Source of the DNA: Neolewinella xylanilytica
GTDB lineage: Bacteria; Bacteroidota; Bacteroidia; Chitinophagales; Saprospiraceae
Reading direction: 5' to 3'
Length of the DNA: 64,000 nt
Assembly: GCF_002934605.1 (NCBI RefSeq)
Contig: NZ_PTJC01000006.1
Span: 434,001 to 498,000, forward strand
Below the pieces are notes generated by a model, which was not told where the DNA came from, ran no database searches, and worked only from the letters and a program-made list of their open reading frames with translations. Of the stretch, positions 57,803 to 64,000 are shown in pieces (the stretch's first letter is position 1; the number at the start of each line of letters is the position of its first letter). The position numbers and the translations under genes are program-made.

Positions 57803-59677
57803 TCAGGCCGTGGGGCCGCCGGCGGGCGGAGTGAAGCGTACCTCCGTGCCGTAGCCCACCGTAGCAATAGTCTTGGCTTCTCCGTTAAGTTTCGAACTGA
57901 GCAGATCGAGCAGGCGGGTGCCGAAAGCAGTGCCGGAGGGCAGAACGGTCGCCTGAGCTTCCCCTACGCCATCGTCGGTGACCCGTAGTACCAGATCGGA
58001 TTTCTCCCGGTAAAGCGATATTTCTACCAGGCCCTTTCGGTCGCCCGGAAAGGCATACTTGAGGGAGTTGGTGATCAATTCATTTACTATCAGACCGAGG
58101 GGAATCGCCGTGTCGATGTCGAGGGTAATCGCTTCGATATCGTAGTAAATCTCCACCCGATCGTCCAGGGTGTAGGTGTCCAGCAGGGTGTTGCCCAGAT
58201 CCTGAAGGTAGGCTTGCATACTGATGGTGTTGGAGGTTTCACCAAGGTAGAGCTTCTCGTGGATCAGTCCCATGGCCTGTACCCGCGAACGACTGTCCCG
58301 TAATGCTCGGTAGGCGGTGGAGTCTTTCGAATCGAGATCCCGGCTTTGCAACTTCAGAAGGCTCGAAATTATCTGTAGGTTGTTCTTTACCCGGTGGTGA
58401 ATCTCTCGGATCAGCCCTTCTTTTTGCCCGATCAGCCGTTCCTTTTCCTGGCCGCTTAGTCGCAGTTTTCGGGACAGGCGGTAGAGCGTTATGGCAGCTG
58501 CGATGCAGATCAGGAAGCCGATGCCCGCCGTATACAGCAGCCAGCGTTGTTGGCGAAGTTGCTCGATCTGGGTCTGGATCCGTTTTTCTTTCTCCCGGGT
58601 TTCGTAGGCAATCTGTAGCTCGGCTAACTGATTGTCGTAATCGTCCTGGGTGATCTTCCGGTAATTGCGATCCGCCAGTTGTAAATAATGATAGGCGCTG
58701 TCGTAGCGGTGGAGGCCCGCGTAGGCATCGCTGACCACGTACTGGAAATCCATCAGGTACCGGGGGTCATCTAACCCCTGGGCCATGGCCATTTCCTCGT
58801 CCAATAATTTGATGGCCCGGTAATGAGCCCCGGCTTCGTTCGCCAGATGGGCCAGGTTGTTCAGCAGCAAGGCCTTGTAGATTCGGGTGCCGCTGGCATC
58901 GGCGTACCGTAGACCTTCCCAGAATAGTCGTTTTCCGAAGGCCGTAGAATCCTGATCCCGGTAAAAAATGCCTTCGTGTAAGTGCAGATCGGCCATCAAG
59001 GCCGGTGCGTGATGCCGTTCGAGAATGCCACGCGCTTCTTGAAAGCGTGCGCGCGCTGCCGAGTCGCGACCTATGCCATGTAATGACATGGCATAACTAA
59101 TCAGCAAGCCGGCGTAGTACAGCCGATCCGGCTCCTTTTCCAGAATGGCCATCGCACGGGCGTTGTAGCGTTGTTCCGCGCGCAGTTGATCCTGGTAAAA
59201 AAAGGCCCCCCCCATCAGCCAGTAGGCACGGGCCAGGCAGGTCTGGTCCGCAATATCCCGGCAAGCTTGTGCCAATTGCTGACTGATCTTCAGCGATTCC
59301 GCGTGGCGGTTATTCACCGAGGCAAGGGTGGCACGGGACCACAGGGAGGCAGCCCTCGCTTCGGGAATTTCGCTGGCGTCGTAGTAGGATCTGGATTGAC
59401 CCAGCAGGAGGCGGGTGCTATCCTGAATGCCGTTATCAAGGTAGTAACGGGCGATCGTTTCGTAGGCCAACCCGATGAGATACGGATCTTCCGTGCGAAT
59501 TGCCCGGGGAAGCATCGCCCGGGCTCTGGCTAGGGCCGTGTCCACGTTGACGTAATACTGGCCGCGGATTTCGGCGAGTTCCTGTGCCAGGGGTAGCGTA
59601 TCCTGACCGGCCATGCTTCTGGGAACCAGCACTTGCAGACCTAGAAGCAGCAGAAACCAACAAGCGGACCGTGGCAT
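57803..59677 (-). CDS. HisKA_2-type sensor histidine kinase with TPR sensor domain
   Basis: 624 residues. N-terminal signal (CWFLLLLGLQVLVP), a helical TPR-like periplasmic region (about 30-345), coiled coil (345-378), one membrane helix (379-400), then LIREIHHRVKNNLQIISSLLKLQ with phosphoacceptor His at 427 or 428, and an HATPase with NELITNSLKYAF (N box), DDGVGEA (G1) and GTAFGTRLLDLL (G2). This architecture usually pairs with LytTR regulators in Bacteroidota. The adjacent convergent regulator is the obvious partner. Confidence 0.93.
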   Translation of the reverse strand: MPRSACWFLLLLGLQVLVPRSMAGQDTLPLAQELAEIRGQYYVNVDTALARARAMLPRAIRTEDPYLIGLAYETIARYYLDNGIQDSTRLLLGQSRSYYDASEIPEARAASLWSRATLASVNNRHAESLKISQQLAQACRDIADQTCLARAYWLMGGAFFYQDQLRAEQRYNARAMAILEKEPDRLYYAGLLISYAMSLHGIGRDSAARARFQEARGILERHHAPALMADLHLHEGIFYRDQDSTAFGKRLFWEGLRYADASGTRIYKALLLNNLAHLANEAGAHYRAIKLLDEEMAMAQGLDDPRYLMDFQYVVSDAYAGLHRYDSAYHYLQLADRNYRKITQDDYDNQLAELQIAYETREKEKRIQTQIEQLRQQRWLLYTAGIGFLICIAAAITLYRLSRKLRLSGQEKERLIGQKEGLIREIHHRVKNNLQIISSLLKLQSRDLDSKDSTAYRALRDSRSRVQAMGLIHEKLYLGETSNTISMQAYLQDLGNTLLDTYTLDDRVEIYYDIEAITLDIDTAIPLGLIVNELITNSLKYAFPGDRKGLVEISLYREKSDLVLRVTDDGVGEAQATVLPSGTAFGTRLLDLLSSKLNGEAKTIATVGYGTEVRFTPPAGGPTA

Positions 59678-59902
59678 TCAGGAAGTAGTCGAGCGTATCC
59701 CCGGGCTAAGTCGTCGGGATGGCGGTGCGGGCGCTAACCGTTCGATAGGATATATGGTGCAAATTCACATATCCAAGGTAGCCATTCGTGGGCCTGACCA
59801 AAAAGAGAAGGTATTTTAGCCAGTTAACTGAGAAAAAGACGGTATTGACTGAATATGATAGCACCTTCCCTTATTTCAGCAAAATGGAGCGGGCAACGGC
59901 CT

Positions 59903-59910
59903 TACTTTTG
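59903..59910 (+). promoter_or_regulatory. -7 promoter element TACTTTTG with no coding gene downstream
   Basis: Exact TAnnTTTG match in a 413-bp intergenic region (59678-60090). The next + strand coding start is 1.8 kb away, but a hairpin with a T-rich tail follows at 60058-60095. Confidence 0.55.
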
Positions 59911-59915
59911 CCCGA

Positions 59916-60095
59916 TCATTGAGAGACACTACACTTTGACACATTCACGCCTTTAGCATTATTACGGACTAGTTGCCAGCGATTAATCGCCAACGAAGCC
60001 AAGAAAAGACCGGATGATATCCGGATCGCACTTTGAACTACACAATTGCCTTTTCCGAAACCCGAAAGACTAGCTGTCTTTCGGGTTTCTTTATT
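59916..60095 (+). ncRNA. Candidate structured small RNA of about 180 nt
   Basis: Between the -7 element at 59903 and the hairpin/T-rich tail at 60058-60095 there is no protein-like frame. Two internal hairpins are visible: GTTG-CCA-GCGATTAATCGC-CAAC (59972-59994) and CCGGAT-GAT-ATCCGG (60010-60024), separated by an A-rich single-stranded linker. The order promoter, two stems, A-rich linker, terminator is typical of bacterial sRNAs. No known family (6S, tmRNA, SRP, RNase P) was recognised. Only short peptides (19 and 33 codons) could be encoded. Confidence 0.42.
60058..60095 (+). terminator. Intrinsic terminator-like hairpin between the sRNA candidate and the SSS gene
   Basis: 13-bp stem AAACCCGAAAGAC (60058-60070) with GTCTTTCGGGTTT (60076-60088), 5-nt loop, followed on the + strand by CTTTATTT. 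On the minus strand it lies 2 nt after the SSS symporter stop but the following bases are CGGAAAAGG, so the better T-tract is on the + side. It may serve both. Confidence 0.7.
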
Positions 60096-61665
60096 TCCCG
60101 TCAGCTGGGCTTAGGTTTTGGTTTCCCGCCCCCCCGGTGAGTCGGGATACGATTAGGCTGGACAGCAGGCCGCCGAGCATGGCCACGGTTCGGAAGGGGA
60201 AGTCCGAAGGGTAGGAAAGAAAGGCAGGTAAACCTAGGGTATCGTCACCTCCCCCAAAGCGCAGTACTGCCGCAACCAAAAAGCCTGCCAGGGCACCGTG
60301 CTTATTCGACCGCTTGTCAAAGAGCGCGCAGACGAGGGCCGGAAAGAGCAAGCAGTACACGAAATCGGAACACAGAAACCATAGTTCGTATACGCTCCTG
60401 ACCTGGAAGGCAATGAGGGTCGCCGCCGTACCCACGATCCAGATACAGCGCTGAATGTACGTCGCAAGTTTGGTGTCGGGCAGGTCTTTTTCCACCAAAG
60501 GCTTGTATACGTTCCACACCCCCATGCTGCTGGCACTGAGGACGCTGCTGTCCACACTGGACATGACCGCTGCGGCAACGGCACCGAGTCCGATAACGGC
60601 TACGACCGGGTTAGTAAGGTAGCGGACCACCCAGGGCAGGGTAGCGCTCGCGTCCGGCGGCGGGCCGGCAGCCAGGGTCGACCAATCTACGGTTGCCGAC
60701 ACCATGCCGATGATCACCGGCGCGATGGCCGCCAGGATACAGACCACCCCGGCCACCACGCTCAGCACCATGGCCGTTCGCTCGTCCCGCGCCGCCAGCA
60801 CCCGCTGGAAATAAACCTGCCAGGGGATGCCTCCGAAGGTCAGCAAGAGCGCGTAGTCCCACCAGGTCCAGTAGCTGGCGCCGAGTGCCTCCCGGCTGGG
60901 CAGTAAGCTGGCCGCGGCCCCGAATCGATCCTGGTAGGCGGAATACGTGGCGGACATTCCCCCCGTATACTCCAGGGCAAACGGTACAATGAGCGCCAGA
61001 CCGGCCAGCAGGATGATCAATTGCGCCACGTCCGTCATGGCTACCGCCCAGAGTCCGCCCAGGGCGGTATACGCCACCGCGATGGTGGCCGATAAAAGGA
61101 TGGCCGTGGTCAGGTCTACCCCCAGTACGGTGGCAAAGGTCGCGCCGAGAGCGGTAAGGATGGCGGCCGTCCAGAAGAGCTCTCCGGTGAGGGCGGGTAG
61201 AAAGAGCAATGCCGTCATGCGTTTACCGTAGCGCTCGGCCAGCGGGTCGAGCATGGTACGGTAGCGGCGGCGGCGCATTTTGCGGGCGAAGAAGAGCCCG
61301 CCGATGACCAGGCTGAGTGCGTACCCCCAGGGGGCCTGTACCCATACCAGCCCCTGGGTAGCGGTGTATTCCGCAGTTCCGTTTATGAAGCCGCCGCCCA
61401 CCCAAGTAGCACTCATGGTGAAGATGGCCACCAGCAGGGGCAAGTCTCTTCCGGCCAGCATCATCCCGTCGGCATCGTTATCCTCGGCCCGGCGGCGGCG
61501 CGCGGCGCGCGCGCCGATGTAATACACCAGTGCATAGAAAACGGCCATGCTGCCGAAGGCCGGCCAGTGAACGGAGTCCTCGGTAAAGAAATGTAAATAA
61601 CCCGCGGCTCCACCCAGTAAAACGCCGAGGAGCAGCAACGGAGTATAGTTGCGTAGGTTGGCCAT
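60091..61665 (-). CDS. Sodium:solute symporter (SSS family, choline-transporter-like)
   Basis: 524 residues from the ATG at 61665; the frame continues upstream to 61728 but that part overlaps the divergent gene's leader. About 13 membrane helices. FTMSATWVGGGFINGTAEY matches the helix 1 region of SSS transporters related to the high-affinity choline group, and AVMSSVDSSVLSASSMGVWNVYKPL the Na2-site helix with paired Ser. Substrate unproven. A near-consensus minus-strand GTACTTTGG lies just upstream (61672-61680). Confidence 0.88.
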   Translation of the reverse strand: MANLRNYTPLLLLGVLLGGAAGYLHFFTEDSVHWPAFGSMAVFYALVYYIGARAARRRRAEDNDADGMMLAGRDLPLLVAIFTMSATWVGGGFINGTAEYTATQGLVWVQAPWGYALSLVIGGLFFARKMRRRRYRTMLDPLAERYGKRMTALLFLPALTGELFWTAAILTALGATFATVLGVDLTTAILLSATIAVAYTALGGLWAVAMTDVAQLIILLAGLALIVPFALEYTGGMSATYSAYQDRFGAAASLLPSREALGASYWTWWDYALLLTFGGIPWQVYFQRVLAARDERTAMVLSVVAGVVCILAAIAPVIIGMVSATVDWSTLAAGPPPDASATLPWVVRYLTNPVVAVIGLGAVAAAVMSSVDSSVLSASSMGVWNVYKPLVEKDLPDTKLATYIQRCIWIVGTAATLIAFQVRSVYELWFLCSDFVYCLLFPALVCALFDKRSNKHGALAGFLVAAVLRFGGGDDTLGLPAFLSYPSDFPFRTVAMLGGLLSSLIVSRLTGGAGNQNLSPADGK

Positions 61666-61740
61666 GAACGGCCAAAGTACGGCGGTGGTCGCACTCCCGC
61701 ATTGGCGTGCCCGGGCGAAAGTTCGCATATTGGGCCCGCT

Positions 61741-62424
61741 ATGCGTCTGCTTCCCATCATCACGGCCCTTGCTTGCTGGATGGCTTCCTGCGATTCTCCG
61801 CCGCCGCCGGAATTACGGGGAGCTTTTCCGCTAGGCATGCAAGCGCCGCCCCCTCCGCCACCCCCGTTGGATTTCGACAGTACGGCCTGGGTGGAACTGT
61901 CCCGTCGGGATAGCAGCATCGCCCTGGAGATCCGGTATGCCAGCGCCGACAACTTCATGGACCGGCAGATTTACGATTGCGGCCGTTGCTTCTACCGGCC
62001 AGCGGTTGCCGAAGCCCTTCTGGCGGTACAGCGCGACCTAGCACCCCGTGGGCTCGGGCTGAAAATGTTCGACTGCTACCGGCCCGGTCCCTATCAACAG
62101 CGGCTCTGGGACGTCATGCCGGATGCCCGCTTCGTGGCGCCACCCGCCCGGGGAAGCGTCCACAGCCGGGGCGCCGCCGCCGACCTAACGCTGATCGACT
62201 TACCGACCGGCGAGGAACTGGATATGGGGACGCCCTATGACTACTTCGGAGCGGAAGCCTATACCACGAATACGGACCTGTCGGAAAAGGTGCTGCAAAA
62301 CCGGAAAACGCTGCAGGAGGTAATGCTGGCCAACGGTTTTTCCACCATCCGTACGGAGTGGTGGCACTTTAATTTCAACGGCCCCCGGCAACCGTTGAGC
62401 GACTGGGTATGGCCGTGTCCATAA
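61741..62424 (+). CDS. D-alanyl-D-alanine dipeptidase, VanX/DdpX family (M15D), lipoprotein
   Basis: 227 residues from the ATG at 61741, with lipoprotein signal ALACWMASC. Zinc site GSVHSRGAAADLTLID (SxHxxGxAxD, His and Asp ligands) and EWWHFNF (catalytic Glu and third His ligand). The Arg-rich DCYRPGPYQQRLW is also conserved. It cleaves D-Ala-D-Ala. A membrane-anchored periplasmic form suggests recycling of murein dipeptides rather than vancomycin resistance; no vanA or vanH homologue is nearby. Overlaps the BCCT gene by 16 bp. Confidence 0.92.
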   Translation: MRLLPIITALACWMASCDSPPPPELRGAFPLGMQAPPPPPPPLDFDSTAWVELSRRDSSIALEIRYASADNFMDRQIYDCGRCFYRPAVAEALLAVQRDLAPRGLGLKMFDCYRPGPYQQRLWDVMPDARFVAPPARGSVHSRGAAADLTLIDLPTGEELDMGTPYDYFGAEAYTTNTDLSEKVLQNRKTLQEVMLANGFSTIRTEWWHFNFNGPRQPLSDWVWPCP

Positions 62425-63944
62425 CGGGGCGCATCCGCTATTCGGTCCTGTTGCCGCCGCTGCTGCCCTTACTGGTTTGCGCCGGACTGGCCCTACGGGA
62501 TCCGATCGCCTTACTCGATTTCGCGCAGGGGGCGAGTAACTGGATACTCGTGCACTTCGATTGGTTGTTTTCCTGGTCCAGTGCGTCGTTTTTACTGCTG
62601 CTGGGGCTGACGTATATTTCCCCCTTGGGCCGCACGGTTATCGGCGGTGAAGGAGCGGAACGGCTCCTCCAGCCCTGGCGCTGGTTCGCCATTACGGCCT
62701 GTACGACGATCGCTACGGGTATTCTCTTCTGGGGCATTGCCGAGCCCATTTACCACCTCAGCGCGCCGCCACCGGCCGGCCGGGAGCAACCGGCCGTTTT
62801 TGCTTTGTCTACCTTGTTTCTACACTGGACCCTGACGCCCTACGCCATTTATACCGTCGGGGGGCTGCTCTTCGCACTCGGATTTTACAATCACCGGCAA
62901 CCATTTTCACTCAGTACGCTGCTGCGGCCCGTGCTCGGACCGTCCATCCACAAACACGGGGGGGCGGCCGTAGATGCGATCTGTCTTTTTTCGCTCGTGG
63001 CCGGTATGGCCGCCGCCCTGGGCGCGGGAAGCCTGGCACTCATCGGTGGAGTTAAGGGGTACGTGGGCGCGGACGCAGGTGCAACGCCAATCAGTTTGGC
63101 GGTGGTTATTGGCATCGTCGTCGTTGCCTTTAGTGTTTCCGCCGCCACCGGTCTGCAACGGGGCATTCGAATGCTATCCAATTACAACATCATCGGATTT
63201 ATCCTGCTCGCGCTCTTCGTGCTTGTCGCCGGACCGCTCCGGGAGACCCTGTCGCTCTCCGTCCGGGGACTAACGGATTTCGCCGCGACCTTCCTGGCCA
63301 GGAATGTAGGAGGCGATCCGGGTATTCCCACCGAGTGGAGCCATGCCTGGACGGGTTTCTACTGGGCCAACTGGTACGCCTGGGCGCCGATCACCGCGCT
63401 TTTCCTCGGACGACTGGCCCGGGGGTATACCGTGCGCAGGTTTATTGAAATGAATTTGCTCTGCACCTCGCTGTTCGGTGGCTGCTGGATGGTGGCTTTC
63501 GGAGGGACGGCCATTGTCGTCGATCAGGCAACGAACGGTTTGTTGTCGAACGCGCTAGCCACTACGGGGCCGGAAGCGGTCGCCTATGCGTTGTTCGAGC
63601 AGCTACCCTGGCTGTCTTTCACGGCAGCATTCTTTTTGCTGCTGATCTTCCTGTCTTACGTCACGGCCGCGGACAGCAACGTTTCGGCGATGAGTGCCCT
63701 GTGTGTGCGGGGAATCGGACCGGAATCGGCGGAGGCCCCGCTCCGCATCAAACTTCTTTGGGGAGGCGTAATCGGGTCGGTTTCGTGGTTGCTGGTCTCG
63801 TTTGCGGGCCTGGACGGCATCCGGCTGATCTCTACCCTCGGGGGGTTCCCGGCCATGCTGTTATTTATTCTCGCGGCGGTCGGCTTGCTGCGCCTTGTCT
63901 TGAAAAGCTACCGAAGTGGCAACAATAGCGGGCCGCAATCGTAA
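62409..63944 (+). CDS. BCCT-family transporter (betaine/choline/carnitine type)
   Basis: 511 residues, twelve membrane helices. ITACTTIATGILFWGIAEPIYHL is the BCCT helix with the GxxFWGxAEP motif; FYWANWYAWAPITALFLGRLARGYTVRRFI is the conserved helix 8 block with the Trp box. Imports trimethylammonium or related compounds with Na+ or H+. The start lies inside the dipeptidase gene, so translation is likely coupled. Only 56 nt remain to the window edge. Confidence 0.92.
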   Translation: MAVSITGRIRYSVLLPPLLPLLVCAGLALRDPIALLDFAQGASNWILVHFDWLFSWSSASFLLLLGLTYISPLGRTVIGGEGAERLLQPWRWFAITACTTIATGILFWGIAEPIYHLSAPPPAGREQPAVFALSTLFLHWTLTPYAIYTVGGLLFALGFYNHRQPFSLSTLLRPVLGPSIHKHGGAAVDAICLFSLVAGMAAALGAGSLALIGGVKGYVGADAGATPISLAVVIGIVVVAFSVSAATGLQRGIRMLSNYNIIGFILLALFVLVAGPLRETLSLSVRGLTDFAATFLARNVGGDPGIPTEWSHAWTGFYWANWYAWAPITALFLGRLARGYTVRRFIEMNLLCTSLFGGCWMVAFGGTAIVVDQATNGLLSNALATTGPEAVAYALFEQLPWLSFTAAFFLLLIFLSYVTAADSNVSAMSALCVRGIGPESAEAPLRIKLLWGGVIGSVSWLLVSFAGLDGIRLISTLGGFPAMLLFILAAVGLLRLVLKSYRSGNNSGPQS

Positions 63945-64000
63945 CTACTGCATACCTTGACGGAAGCGAACGATACCGCTATCGAACTACCGTATTACAT

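Noticed and set aside
60014-60073. 19-codon peptide inside the sRNA candidate
   Set aside because: The start lies in a hairpin and the stop inside the terminator stem; no ribosome-binding context.
61741-62424. Vancomycin resistance gene (vanX)
   Set aside because: Family is right, but it is a lipoprotein without vanH or vanA neighbours in a Gram-negative-type genome, so a housekeeping murein role is more likely.

Overview
The window looks like a chromosomal segment from a GC-rich member of the Bacteroidota, most likely a Lewinella-like member of the Saprospirales. This is inferred from three things. Many genes have the Bacteroidota -7 promoter element TAnnTTTG just upstream. Shine-Dalgarno sequences are weak or absent. 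Several protein families are typical of that phylum (DUF6660-like, HYC_CC_PP-like, DUF6428-like, a long CzcA fused to a TolC domain, lone atpD-atpC). I saw no rRNA, tRNA, CRISPR array, intact insertion sequence or prophage.

Layout. 1-3.6 kb: periplasmic sugar oxidation, with a PQQ sugar dehydrogenase/cytochrome c protein cut by the window edge and a Tat-exported sugar isomerase-like TIM barrel. 3.6-5.7 kb: gene-poor, apparently decayed DNA around a sulfotransferase-like gene. 5.7-8 kb: a CPA1 Na+/H+ antiporter and a lipoprotein. 8.1-15.4 kb (+ strand): a divalent-metal (Zn/Co/Cd type) efflux locus with a Cys-rich small protein, a CzcA-CzcC fusion, CzcB, a small protein and CzcD. 15.4-17.4 kb: a GNAT, a small membrane protein and a Na/Pi cotransporter. 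17.5-28.9 kb (- strand): a large copper-type locus, read from high to low coordinates as a HYC_CC_PP-like protein, CusA, a TolC-family channel, CusB, an AraC regulator with a CxxC metal-binding-like N-terminus, a DUF3347-like lipoprotein, a DUF305 membrane protein, a cytosolic four-helix copper-binding protein with 18 cysteines, a 42-residue membrane peptide, an HMA metallochaperone and a frameshifted permease pseudogene. 29.4-33 kb (- strand): HD hydrolase, P1B-4 metal ATPase, DUF6428-like protein and ArsR, with a perfect ArsR-type palindrome upstream of the last two.

33-37.9 kb: atpD-atpC, an alpha/beta hydrolase, a HAD-like protein lacking its catalytic Asp, and ftsY. 38.2-53.3 kb: a merged str-S10-spc cluster running from rpsL to secY without tuf, ended by a strong intrinsic terminator directly after secY; the usual infA-rpsM-rpsK-rpsD-rpoA-rplQ block does not follow. 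S17, S5 and S3 carry low-complexity extensions. 53.4-64 kb: MATE exporter, O-methyltransferase, HI0933-type flavoprotein, a convergent LytTR response regulator/HisKA_2 kinase pair, a candidate structured small RNA, an SSS symporter, a VanX-like dipeptidase and a BCCT transporter.

Two themes stand out. The first is metal homeostasis: four export or storage modules lie within about 25 kb. The second is an unusual load of palindromic elements inserted between, and sometimes inside, co-transcribed genes. The observations I would follow first are the CzcA-CzcC polyprotein with an internal signal peptide, the candidate sRNA at 59.9-60.1 kb, and the palindromic insertion that seems to have replaced the start of the copper TolC gene.
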